From positions 4,589,353-4,653,352 of the forward strand of contig JALMQS010000681.1 in the NCBI GenBank assembly GCA_024734495.1: a stretch of DNA of 64,000 nucleotides, in the 5' to 3' direction. Below are positions 33,938 through 44,602 of the stretch, in pieces (position 1 is the stretch's first letter; each line of letters begins with the position of its first letter). The notes under the pieces are model-generated. The model was given only the letters and a program-made list of their open reading frames with translations. It did no database searches and was not told where the DNA came from. The position numbers and the translations under genes are program-made. The stretch comes from Forficula auricularia (Eukaryota; Arthropoda; Insecta; Dermaptera; Forficulidae).

Positions 33938-34187
33938 CGTTGCCTTAGAGTGTAAACCTGCTAACTCACAACAAGGAAATTTTACAGGGGAGAGGAAAAA
34001 ACAAACAAAATTAAATATTTTTGTTATCGAAATAAACTATTTTTCACATTTTTTTTCTACAACTTACTATAATAATTTTAAGTATCAGTTTTACTTGGAC
34101 TATGCTGCATCTCTTTTTCTTTCGAACGGTATTTATATGTGATATATGATAAAAATGGATTTAGCAGGTTTACACTCTAAGGCGACT
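33938..34187. mobile_element. 250-bp MITE with 25-bp TIRs
   Basis: Left end GTTGCCTTAGAGTGTAAACC, then TGCTAA; right end TTAGCAGG, then TTTACACTCTAAGGCGAC. The arms match over about 25 bp with one or two differences. TAAT lies just outside the right end, and TAATTC ends at the left border, a possible short duplication. Non-coding. Confidence 0.7.
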
Positions 34188-35278
34188 AATGGTTTCTCTT
34201 TTTATTTATTTTTCATTGTAAATATAATATGTAGCTATGATGTGTTTACCTTGTCTATGTACACGAAGGTTTGAACAATTCTCCCCAATGCAGTAATCAA
34301 CAAAAATGCACAAAACGCGACAAAGAGAAAAGACAACACCGTTTACGCACTTACCCCGCTGGCTGCTAAACTCGAAATGAAATAAATTCATTTTAGTGCA
34401 AAACAAAACCAAATGGCCAAGAATCCCGTTATTTGATTAGATATCAGAAAGGAAAATAATTCCAGATAAAATAAAAACGTTTTCAAGACATGCCCAATTG
34501 ATTTGAGATTGTTTTTAAAAAACTCCGTAAAATGATTTTCACTTATCTTTTCCACATTATTTAAAAATCAACATTTTAGAGGATTAAACTTTTAAATAAA
34601 TATTCAATTAAAATATGAAATAATCATCAATAAATTCATAATAAATTCCATAACAAATAATTTACAAAATCAAATACAATTCTACAGGTGTTATGATCAC
34701 CTATTAAAAATTTACACTACCCAACCAAAACCCACAACAATCACTAACAGATTTTCGATAAAATAATTAATAGCTTTAAAAATATAAATGTTCCCTATAC
34801 GAGGTTTTATTGTAGACCGAGAAGCGGTAAAATTCGTTCATTTTTATTATTATTATTTTTTATATGTATATGAGATATTTTGAAAATAGGAAGCAAAGGA
34901 AAAAAGGCTCTAAATCAGGGTGTCCAACATTTTGGTTCTACACAAGCCGCTTAAAATGGCGGCAGACAAAATATAATAATTCTATCGATTTTGTTAATCA
35001 AAAAAGATATTTAATAATATACTATAATCATATCCATCAAAACAAAGAAGCAAAAATGGCATAGCATAATAATCTTTGATTTCCATATGTTCAGAATTTT
35101 TGTTTTGAATCATTAAGCACTTCAAAAAGTTTCTCATAGGTAAATGCTATATAAGCTGTCAACTCATGCTTCACATTTCGCTTTACGCCCTTTTCATACA
35201 ATAGGTATACTATTTCTTCAATTTTCAGACATTTCAAACACAATAGTATATTCGATATTGCACCAATATATATATATA
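34188..35278. other. No gene; isolated hAT end
   Basis: CAGGGTGTCCAACATTTTGG starts at 34918 and resembles the inverted right end of the element at 46334-50564 (CAGGAGTGTCCAACC). No partner end was found nearby. The rest is AT-rich. Frames at 34206-34412 and 34864-35064 show no family resemblance. Confidence 0.45.
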
Positions 35279-36565
35279 CGAGCTATTCGTGCGTGCTTCG
35301 GCATGCCTCGAAGCTCGGCCTCCGACTGGCCCTGGCGGGCAGCGTCTCGGTCAAAAATTTTTATTCCTCTTAAAAAACTACACTCCAAATGTATACCGGT
35401 AAACTACCGAAAATACATCGTCTCTTAAAAGTTTCGCCTCTTTAACTTATGAGTGGCGAGGTGGGGGGGAGGAACAATGATCAATATATTTAATGTTTCT
35501 TAATTTAAAATGAATTGGAGTCTTTCATTTCAAAATTCGAGTCCAAATTAGAATTATATTTCAAATTTGCCTGGTTAATGAAAATCGATTGGAGCCATCA
35601 GTTTAAAATCCGCGTTGACAATTATATTTCAAATTTGCCTCGTTAATTAATATATATTTAATGTTTCTTAATTTAAAATCTATTGGTGTTTTTTCATATT
35701 CATTCGAGTTCAAATGAATACAATATTATCTCGACACAAAGTCCAAATCAAAAATATATAGTTTTAGTAACAGAAATCAATACTATATATATTTATCTAG
35801 ATTAATTTGTAACAACGCTAAGAGAAATTTCTCTAAAAAAATTTCCCTCTTGCCTAGAATCGAACCTACGAACTCTTGAACTAAGGTCATTAGCTTTAAC
35901 CACTAGACCAATCTTGCATTAATATATATACCATGATTTCTGTTACTAAAACTATAAATTTTTGATTTAGACTTTGTGTCGAGATAATATTGTATTCATT
36001 TGAACTCGAATGAAAATGAAAAAACACCAATAGATTTTAAATTAAGAAACATTAAATATATATTAATTAACGAGGCAAATTTGAAATATATTGTCAGCTC
36101 GGATTTTAAACTGATGGCTCCAATCGATTTTCATTAACCAGGCAAATTTGAAATATAATTGTAATTTTGAAATGAAAGACTCCGATTCATTTTAAATTAA
36201 GAAACATTAAATATATTTTTTGTAATTAATTAAATTAATTGAACCGCGTAAATTTGAATAATTTCCATGATTTAGCCTGCGAATTTTTTTCAGTTCATAA
36301 ATCATTCCATTGTTTTTGTTTTGAAAAGGAAAAATGAAATTTAAATTTAAATATATTCATAATTATTCCCCCCCCCCCCCAACTCAAAAATTAAAGAGGC
36401 AAAACTTTTAAGAGAGGATGTATTTTCGGTAGTTTACGAGTATACATTTGGAGTGTGGTTTTTTAAGAGGAATAAAAATTTTTGACCGAGACGCTGCCCG
36501 CCAGGGCACCAGCTCGGAGGGCCGAGCTTCGAGGGCGTGCCGAAGGCACGCAGAAAAGCTCGTAT
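35279..36565. repeat. 1.29-kb palindrome with a SINE at its apex
   Basis: Arms of about 480-600 bp. Outer ends are GC-rich: ACGAGCTATTCGTGCGTGC at the left and its inverse near 36545-36562, then GGCAGCGTCTCGGTC and CCGAGACGCTGCC. Inner blocks include TCCAAATGTATACC, CCTGGTTAATGAAAATCGATT and its inverse, and GACACAAAGTC / GACTTTGTGTC. The loop (about 35770-35930) is a tRNA-derived SINE in minus orientation. The right arm carries about 150 bp of extra sequence near 36200-36360. No protein. Such a structure fits a foldback transposon or an inverted duplication. Confidence 0.85.
35770..35925 (-). repeat. tRNA-derived SINE at palindrome apex
   Basis: On the minus strand: A box TTGGTCTAGTGGTTAAAGCT, then GTTCAAGAGTTCGTAGG and B box GGTTCGATTCT, tail GGGAAATTTTTTTAGAG, then CGTTGTTACAAATTAATCTAG. 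Same family as 36585-36720. Confidence 0.85.
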
Positions 36566-36584
36566 AAAAATATTAATGTTGCAA

Positions 36585-36720
36585 TGGTGTAATCGCTAGA
36601 GCTGATGCCCATAGTTCAAGAGTTCGTCGGTTCGATTCTAGGCAAGAGCGTAATTTTTTTAGAGAAATTTCTTTAAGCGTTGTTACAAATTAATCTAGAC
36701 AAATATATATAGTATAATAA
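36585..36720 (+). repeat. tRNA-derived SINE
   Basis: Plus-strand copy: AATGGTGTAATCGCTAGAGC, GTTCAAGAGTTCGTCGG, B box GGTTCGATTCTAGG, then tail TTTTTTTAGAGAAATTTC and CGTTGTTACAAATTAATCTAG. It matches the apex SINE closely and lies 20 bp outside the right arm of the palindrome. Following DNA to 37229 is AT-rich and featureless. Confidence 0.85.
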
Positions 36721-37792
36721 TAATTTTTTATACTAAATTATTGGAAACTTGATTATAAATGAAATCAGCTCAGCGTGCTAAAAGCAAATGTATTGATCTC
36801 AAGTTAAACAACAAGTGATTTCTATATAAAATTGAATAATTATTATAGAGTTTCTATGACTGAAGCTATCTAAAACGAAACATTGAAAAAAAAATGTCCT
36901 TTTACAAAACATTCTTGTTATTGAGTAAAATAAAACGGCAGCTAAAATATGTATGAAAGGATCTTTGGTTAGCGTGGGTAACTGATGAAATTTTCCATCA
37001 ATCGGAAAAAAAACCTGTATTCAAATGGGAATAAAAAAATAATTTCATTCTACATGTATACTCTAGAAACACCAAATTCAGCTTAAAATATTAAAATAAA
37101 TAAATATAAAAAAAGCATAAATCTTTGAATATCATTTCTATTTAATGAATAATTTAAATTTGAAAATTTAGTATTTATACCAAATATAACATAATAAAAT
37201 TTTGTTCTTATAATAGTTGGCATATTTAAGGTAGTTGTTTTGCGACAATGCTAGCAAAAAGTTAATGCTAGAGTATATAGAACAGACAATTAGGATTCAT
37301 AATTCATAAGCCCAAAACCTTTTGCTGTTTATGTACCACTTCTAGCCAATCCCGTACTCGTTTGACAAATCTGGGAACACTGTTCGAGGTTGAATATTTT
37401 TATCATAGAAATGACTGATAAAATATATTATAAAGGTCCATTTATTAAACAAAAAGGTCTTAATAAACTATTAAAAACTGTTGCGACAATGGCTGAAGCG
37501 AAAAAAGTACTAAAGTTAATCCACTTTTTAGATTAAATATATACGTTGTTGCCAGCTTGTTTTTAGTGTAAATTTTTCAGTATTTATTCATTATTATCTC
37601 AGAAACTGTGTTGTAACTATGAATTAAAATTTTCTTAAAAATGTAATAGTTATTGTTTAATGTTGGTTTAGTTTTTTATAACAATGGTAAGAAGAGTTTC
37701 TTAATTAGAAATAAATATTGTATGTACTTACCAGTATTCCGTATAGAGCAATGTATAAGAGTCTGAAAACTCTATCTTTGGAATCTAGACAC

Positions 37793-38497
37793 ACGGCAGT
37801 GTGTCAGCCAAGTTCGGAAAAACGGGCGACGCGCCGGCCATGTGTATATTTACACGTACCATTTCAAGCTACTTTCGACCCCCCCCCATAACTCGAATAC
37901 TATTAGACTTAGACACTTGGAATTTTGAATGCCTAATAAGACCCACCCGAAATAACTAGAATCCCAAATTTCACGAATAAATCTAATATATAATAGTTCT
38001 TGAGTTATTAAGCTCTGAAAAGTGCCATTTATAACACTGACTGCTGACTGACTGACATATCAAAAACCTAAAGTACTTCCGCTGATTTTAGAATGCTGAA
38101 ATTTGGCATCCTGATAGAGTTTGGGCTACAATTAAAGGGAAAAATCGAAAAAGCGTAACTTTTCCTTTTTCAGGCCCTAAAATGAAGAGGTGAAATTGAA
38201 TATAGGCTTAATTAACATATAAAGAAAATACAATCAAGCTAGAATTCTGAAATTTGGCATACTGGTAAAGCTTGGAACATTAATAAAGGAGGAAATTGAA
38301 AAACCGAAACTTTCCCTTCTTCGGCGTCCGAAATGAAGGGGTGAAATTTATGAAAAATCAACCGAGTTTTGAACAGATATTTTATGAGAAATATTTAATT
38401 ATTATTAATATAAATGTTTAAATGTAATTATTTAGATAAATTAAAGGATTAAACTTTTCAAAAATTAATGATATCTGACGAAAAACAAAAATGTGAA
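37793..38497. repeat. Nested insert with a two-unit repeat
   Basis: Begins with CACACGGCAGTGTGTCAGCC and AAGTTCGG. It contains two diverged units of about 150 bp: GCTGAAATTTGGCATCC near 38095 and TCTGAAATTTGGCATACTGG near 38248, each followed by AAAAATCGAAAAAGCG-like text, a TTTTC-rich part and GAAGGGGTGAAATT. The ctGAAATTTGGCAT phrase also recalls other ACTTTACCATAC-family fragments. Class unknown. Confidence 0.5.
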
Positions 38498-39245
38498 AAG
38501 GGGGCCAAGTTCGGTACAAACGGCTTCGCCGACAAGAGTTGAGATCTAAACGGGTATCAAGTTCCATAGCAGTTGCTTAAATCATAGCTATAGGGATGTA
38601 CAACGTTTTCTAATTGATTTAAAAGAAAATTTGTTACGTTCTTTGATATTAAATTTATAACTTGGCAAGTTTTATTTCCAACTAAATTGCTTGTAGTATA
38701 AAATAAGAACAACTAGATAAATTTTAAGCTTATATTAAATATCATCACGTTAAACGTAATATATTGACTATTATAACTTGCAGAGTTATAAATTTTATAT
38801 CAAAAAACGTAACAAATTTTATAATTAGGTTGGAGTTGGTGGTGTTTCTCAAGGAGAAAAAAATTAAAATACAAAAATGTTTTTAAGTTTACTCTATATA
38901 TTTCGAGCTCTTAACTCATCGTCAGGAGAACATTGACTGTAGATAAAATAAAATGATGAACAGAATTTATTTAATATGATGGACAGTTATTTATGACTTA
39001 GTGTAAGTATGAAATAATTATCAGAGAATGGGATGGTCTCAAAGTGGAAAAGCATAATGAACAAGGTGAAGAGAACAATTTGAGTAACAAATTTTCTTTT
39101 AAATCAATTGAAGATCGTTATTCATCCCTATAGCTATGATTTAAGGAACTGCTATGGAACTTGGTACCCGTTTAGATTTTAACTCTTTTGTCGGCGAAGC
39201 CGTTGGTACCGAACTTGGCCCCCTTTTCACATTTATGTTTTTGGT
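38498..39245. repeat. 0.75-kb palindrome with a PLE-tail insertion
   Basis: Outer arms: GGGGGCCAAGTTCGGTAC, GGCTTCGCCGAC, then ATAGCAGTTGCTTAAATCATAG at 38498-38640, all inverted at 39088-39245 (GTACCGAACTTGGCCCCC at the end). A second inner inverted pair is at about 38625-38680 and 38770-38822 (AAATTTGTTACGTT / AACGTAACAAATTT). Between the inner pair and the right outer arm lies an insertion with the hammerhead-like motif at 38899-38935. Confidence 0.75.
38899..38935 (-). ncRNA. Hammerhead-like motif of a PLE tail
   Basis: On the minus strand: CTGACGA, spacer T, GAGTT, loop AAG, AGCTC, GAAATATATAG. Stem II has five pairs, one of them G-U. No GUH cleavage triplet follows clearly. Confidence 0.45.
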
Positions 39246-39352
39246 CAGATTTAATATATCCGGAACTATATTGTTCATCAATTTAGTTTTGCCACCAATG
39301 GATGAAGAAGTATTTAAATAATATTCCCCATATGGTGAAACAACTACCTTAA

Positions 39353-40024
39353 AGAAATTAATATACTACTATTTCTCGGTACGTCCGGAAGGAATGTGAT
39401 TACTGCCTAGTATTGATTTCACTCAATATTTTTTTCCACATTGTCTTAAAAAATGATTTTTTTTCAATCTTTTCAAGTTAACATATTCGTTCTTATTTGT
39501 ACTTGAAAATATATGATATGGGAATGGACTTATTTAGAGAAAATAAATGTTTCAAGAAATAAATTAAAAAAAAAATGTTTTATAGGTATTTAAATTTATT
39601 ACTAAAGGGTTCTACACTTTAGCAAAAAATTTTGTAGAGAAGCGTGCCGAGTCTTTTTTATCTTTTAATTTCTATTTAATTGATCAGAATATGTATTTTT
39701 TTATCACTTTAAATAAAAGGTAATTTTAAAGAATCTATAAATAAGAGATTCCGTTTAGAAAAATGCAGAATACAATATTTTTTGAATGATTTTATTGAAA
39801 TTTTAAGACAATGTCATAAAATAATTATATGTTTAGACAAAAATAAACAATTTTTTAATTTCAATTAAATTAATTATTTTTTGAATTATTTTGTAATTAT
39901 ATTTAATTCCATCAGTTTTCTCTTTTTCTACCAATATTTCTATTTTTTTTTCTTTTTAATTTTCCTGGTTTCGGAAAATAAGTCCATTTAGCCAGTTTCT
40001 AGTAGGTATGATAGGTTTTATCAT
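39353..40024. other. AT-rich stretch, no gene seen
   Basis: Poly-T and poly-A rich. Nothing recognisable. Confidence 0.5.
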
Positions 40025-40140
40025 GGGATAGTAGTGTTAGTGGGGGGTCGAGTTTTAGCCGGTATATTTTTTGTATTCTACCGCGAGCAAGGCTTGAACT
40101 TGAACCTCCCATGCAACATCGTCATCAAGACACCGATGAG
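40025..40140 (-). repeat. tRNA-derived SINE fragment
   Basis: On the minus strand: GGGAGGTTCAAGTTCAAGCC (B-box region), CTCGCGGTAGAATAC, then CCGGCTAAAACTCGACCCCC. The last block is shared with the SINE in the hAT element at 25.9 kb. The A box is decayed. Confidence 0.5.
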
Positions 40141-40844
40141 AAAACAGTAGTGAAAACACACCGAGAGGTGAATGCAATACCTGCTTTTTTAATTAAATAT
40201 ACCTATTCGATCGATAAAAAAATTTTTATCACTCAAAGACACAACGCTTGCAATGGATAATAAATATTTTAATCATAAATAAATATTGAATACCTACAAT
40301 AGGTATATCACAAATAACTGAAGGCATGGAGGAAACAACTAAAAATAAAAAATAACCTAGATTGAGTCTGAAACTGGAGGAACAACAATTATATTCTACA
40401 TTGCTTTTTTCAAGTCTGGTCACCACAGGACTTTCCCATTCTCACTTATTTGAAATCATCGCGATACTCCTAATTTAAAACCCCTTCCTTTATTTCAATC
40501 GGATTAAAATTTATTCACGACTAATAACTCATGACACTTGATAAGTACCTACACCAATTTTTTAAAAAATTGTTAGTGCCTATTTTGAGAAAAAAAAACA
40601 AAACAAAAAATCTTCCATGTAAACGTCCACTTCCGGTGTTCCAATTTCAACCAAAAGTTTGGCATATAACGAGCTTAAGTTTCGAATTTCGTAGCTCCGA
40701 GACTTATGATTGCGAAACGCAGGGAAGGTAGATACGTACATACATACGCACTAACTAATGGATTTTTGGCCTCTGGGGACAGCAATATCCGGTTTTATGT
40801 CCTAAATCCGGTTTCCAACTATTAAAGGCATCGAATCCTTCCAC

Positions 40845-40985
40845 CTAGAACTTACAAAATGAAATTAACTTTTTTCATCTCTGAGATACAAGCTCTCAAA
40901 GAGTCATGACCCAGGCAGGTGATCGCAATACTTCCACATTATATTCTATAGAATATAAATGTGAAAGTAAAAATAGCCATGGATT
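40845..40985. repeat. Dispersed repeat ending in a perfect small palindrome
   Basis: GTTAATTTCAT-type block (as AATGAAATTAACTTTTTTCAT), CAGGCAGGTGATCGCAATAC, then the hairpin CATTATATTC / TATAGAATATAAATGTG. An inverted copy lies at 59125-59255. A fragment is at 16.99 kb. Upstream (40520-40840) there are phrases resembling the ACTTTACCATAC family (CAACCAAAAGTTTGGCAT, CACTAACTAATGG). Confidence 0.6.
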
Positions 40986-42321
40986 CTCGACAATAGTGGA
41001 AGGAAATCCATTTTCCATTGCCTTTTTTAAGCTTCGCCCATTAGCGTCTAGTAGTGAAGACAGGTAGAAAACGACTTAAATCAAAAATAGCCCTTCGATT
41101 TATGTCTTAAAAAAGCAATGTTGAATGATTGTTTCTCTAGAAGAGAATCGAAGGATATTTTTAATTTCAAGTCGTTTCCTCTATGTCTCCAGCAATGGTT
41201 ACCATTAATGGTCCAAAATTCAAAAATATAATGTAGAATGGCTGTTCCTTAAATATTAGTCAAGAATCCTTCGATATTTTTGGTTTTAATTCGTCTCCTC
41301 CATGTTTTTAGCAGTGGAGATTTATTGTAATAAAAATTTATTATTGATGGTTGTACAAGTTCTATTATTGAACGAAACCCCCTGTGTTTGGAAAGGAAAC
41401 GTAATGATCAGTTCAATTATTTAATTAAACATCAAACATTTCTGAAAAATTGGAGATTTTCAATTTTTCCTGATTTTCTACCAGTCAACTTTCTAAGCAG
41501 TAAAAAAATACCTGCAAGACCGTCATTAATTGACTGAATAATAAATAGCTGAATAAATTATTCAAACTAATTATGGCATATTTTTGATATTCATGTGAGA
41601 AAGGGAAATCAGTAATATCATTGACCAGCTTTTACTTATTCATAACATCCATTGGTTTGTCAACAACTCTTGAAGTTGCTTCTAGCTAATTTATATTATT
41701 ACGGTATATTTATGTTGACCATAATAAACTATTCATTGACTGGCTAATATCAATGCATTAATGAGTAAATCTCCAAAATATTTAGTAGATCAATAAAAAG
41801 TAATAAAACCTTAGTCATTATATCGATATTGTTAATATAATTATGTTTGATATCGGTAACAACTTTTCCCAATTAGGGATAATATGAATTCTTTATGTTT
41901 AGGATAATTATCGAGAATATGATTTATTTATATTGATTGTTTAATCTATTAAATCAGTGCAAAATTAAGTTTTGTTTATTTAAATTAGAATTTATTATAC
42001 AAGTACTCGTTTTGACTATTGAGTATTTGTATTTTCTATAATTATTAATTATGAAATAAATTAATTCATGAAAATTTCCAAAAACTAAAAACGTTATTTA
42101 CTACATTCAAACAGCTCAAAATTAATCACAGGATCCAAAGCTGGCAAATTATTTTTTTTATCATTCATGCTGCGATTAATTGGGAGGTGTTTGAATTTAG
42201 TCTAATAAAAAGAAAACTTCTATAGAGCTGTTAAAATAAATAAAGAAAAGATCAAACTAATAAAATTCAATCTTCAAATAGAGATTATGGGTTCTGGTTT
42301 TGTTTCGGGAACTAGAATGAT
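40986..42321. other. No gene seen
   Basis: At 41000-41335 the phrase CCTTCGATATTTTTGG / TCGAAGGATATTTTTAAT recurs with CGTCTCCTCCATG / CGTTTCCTCTATG, suggesting two diverged units of an old repeat about 130 bp apart. The rest is AT-rich DNA. Confidence 0.4.
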
Positions 42322-43392
42322 CAGGGCCGGCGTGACCTTTTGCGAGGCCGGGGTCAAAAATTTTGCTGGCCCTGAATACACATTTAAATCCTATACTTAA
42401 ATTTTACAACGAGGAATTATTTATTTACAAATACTACTACATATTATATATTTATTATAAGATGAATATTAAATAATAATACAACCCAATAATAATATTA
42501 AATAATCAAAAACTGTACTAATGCAATAGCCTGATGCGTTTTTGTTTAAAACATATGAACCACAAGACGTCAACTGACACACAACCACAATTAAATAAAA
42601 ATGAAATGTCAGGCGTTGCTATGCCAATTACCAGTTCCTATGCAAGTTCGTAGGAGCTGAAGTGCCGGCGTAAGGACAACTGGCGGCCTTGACGAGTTTT
42701 GTTTGGCGCCCCTAAATTTGTAATTTAAGGCATACAATTATATGCACTTTTAGGTTAATGTGTGTTATATAGGTAAAAATTAGTGTGAAAGGCATTCTAA
42801 CAAAATAATATTATTAATACCGTTCTATCGTTTACATAAATTTTCTTTATTTCTGAAATTTGGCGCCCTAGGCGTCCGCCAGCCTCACCTATGCCTTCCG
42901 CCAGAACTGAGGAGCTCCGACTCGTCGACAGACTTCCAAAAATTGAGGAGTCTTATCTCTATTTCTTTAAGAGGTTTTTTAAACAAATCCAAATAATATT
43001 TTTGTCGCTTTCAAGGGGCAAAAATTACAATGAAAGTATAAAATCTGAAATCATGTATGACATTTGAAAAAAACTATTAATGTAGTTTAATTTCTCTAAA
43101 AATTACATTTCTCTGAAATCGTCTGAATTTTTTTATCTAAAGTAGTTTCCAGGATATGAAGACATAAAGTCTTCATGGAGTTACACTGAACTTTGATAAT
43201 TTTTGTCATTCATTTAAACTGAATTATTGCTACTAAAAATATGTCTTGCATCTGTTAATGGTATCTTCATTCTGTAAAAAGTTAATCAAAATCGGTGTTT
43301 TTTAATTGGGTAATTTTCGTAGATCGCGGGGTCTCTCAAAATGCGGGACATGGTTCCGGTGAACGCGCTTAACCTGTCTTGCACCGGCCCTG
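42322..43392. mobile_element. Non-autonomous hAT element
   Basis: Starts CAGGGCCGGCGTGACC and ends TTGCACCGGCCCTG. The flanks AGAATGAT (42314-42321) and GGAATGAT (43393-43400) form an 8-bp duplication with one difference. A second, smaller hAT-like MITE is nested at 42660-42909. No BED finger or hATC block in any frame. The right flank runs straight into a tRNA-like SINE head. Confidence 0.85.
42660..42909. mobile_element. 250-bp hAT-like MITE nested in a hAT element
   Basis: Left end AAGTGCCGGCGTAAGG, then CTGGCGGCC, then TTTGGCGCCCCTAAATTT. The right end inverted reads CAGTTCTGGCGGAAGG, then GGCTGGCGGACGCC. The flanks AGGAGCTG (42652-42659) and AGGAGCTC (42910-42917) match in 7 of 8 positions. 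Non-coding. Confidence 0.8.
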
Positions 43393-43399
43393 GGAATGA

Positions 43400-43490
43400 T
43401 ACTAGTATGAGCTCATTTGGTTAGAGCTCTGTACCTGATAACTGAGGTCCTGAGTTCGAACTCCGGCCGGCCATTTTGTCATAAAGTTAT
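43400..43490 (+). repeat. tRNA-like SINE head (Ile-type arms)
   Basis: GAGCTCATTTGGTTAGAGC is a good D arm, CTGATAAC an anticodon loop of tRNA-Ile(GAU) type, and GAGTTCGAACTCC a T-arm/B box. The sequences where the acceptor strands should lie (CTAGTAT and CCGGCCA) do not pair, so a functional tRNA is unlikely. It is best read as a SINE or tRNA pseudogene. Confidence 0.6.
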
Positions 43491-43539
43491 TTACTACTTT
43501 ATGGGATTAACCAATGATGACCAAAACCAGTGAATTAAT

Positions 43540-43770
43540 ATAAAAATAAACTGACGTGGCCATCCAGATGACTTTACCATACACCTGTCCCCTCTCTTAA
43601 ATTTAAAATTTAATTAAATAATTTATAATCATTTACGAAAGAACCCGCCACCACCTTCTGAATTTAGGACTCATTAGCAATTTATGATATTTCCTTATAA
43701 ATGAGAATCTTCTAATGTACCTAAATATCTACTTTTTTTGGATTGTTGTTGTGTTTGGATTTCCATACCT
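43540..43770. repeat. Fragment of the ACTTTACCATAC element family
   Basis: AAATAAACTGACGTGGCCATCC, GACTTTACCATACACCTG, TATAATCATTTACGAAAG and ATGAGAATCTTCTAATGTA match 58735-58920 in the same order and, in part, the interior of 55379-56037. Borders are not visible. Confidence 0.6.
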
Positions 43771-44602
43771 GCTATAGGCCGTAGAAAGTTATCCTGATGG
43801 CAAAATATTTGTATTTTCAAAACAAAGAACTGATTAGAGCCATCGAAAAGACATAAAAGACAATCAGGTAAGTCATGAAATCAATATTTGCTAGTTTATA
43901 ATAATAATTTAAATTTTTTGCTAGAAGCAAATTCAGCTCAAGTTCTTACTCCAGGAGAGTATACCGATATATAATACATTTTAACCTGTGGTATTTAACT
44001 GCCTTTTGGACGAAAAATGGAAAACTTTTTAATGTCTTGGTAGGGTATCTGCAAATTTTAGTGAAATGACCATCTTTGTGTCCGCGATTGGATTGAGCTA
44101 AAAAACTAAAATACATCGGTGGAGCTTATTAATATAAACTTTTACGCCAAACTTCACCTCATTAGCCTATTAGATACAACATTTCAAGAGCCTTCTATGA
44201 AACGAGTCGACTAATAATAAGGGCCTATAAACGTTTCGATTTTTGAAATTATGAAAATATCTCATTAAAAATACAGTTTTTTTAGTCCAAATGTTTCATC
44301 TTGTAAGCAACGTAACCATAGAAACCCATATTCCTTGACGAGTCGTAGGTCTATATGACTTTTTGTAGATTGAAATCTTGTTTCATTTCTTTTTGCGATT
44401 GATTGGTTTCCTTTGAAAGGACCTCTTTGACCCTCGCGCTCTAAACTCATTCTGTTTTTATAAAACTCCTTTTTAAACTTTGAGTTTTTCACTGCTTCTC
44501 TTAGCTGACTTAATTTCGTTTTTTTAAAGAATTTAGATTTTTTTTGTTTCTTTGATTATCTTAATAAAAGTATTCATTCATTTACTATTTTAATATCTTA
44601 TC
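43771..44602. other. No gene seen
   Basis: AT-rich. The minus-strand frame at 44265-44492 shows no family resemblance and lies downstream of the PLE tail, outside its terminal repeat. Confidence 0.4.

Larger units (their letters stand above)
37230..39348. mobile_element. TTAA-flanked MITE enlarged by nested insertions
   Basis: Ends GGTAGTTGTTTTGC and GTGAAACAACTACC lie between TTAA at 37226-37229 and 39349-39352. They match the 342-bp copy at 1792-2133, as do internal blocks GTAATAGTTATTGTTTAATG (37641) and AAAACTCTATCTTTGG (37767). About 0.35 kb of unrelated sequence sits near 37280-37635 and about 1.46 kb near 37786-39245. The outer frame is therefore the same MITE, expanded to 2.1 kb. No transposase. 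Confidence 0.8.

Noticed and set aside
43400..43490. Functional tRNA-Ile(GAU) gene
   Set aside because: D, anticodon and T regions look right, but the sequences at the acceptor positions do not pair and the T stem is imperfect. Treated as a SINE head or tRNA pseudogene.
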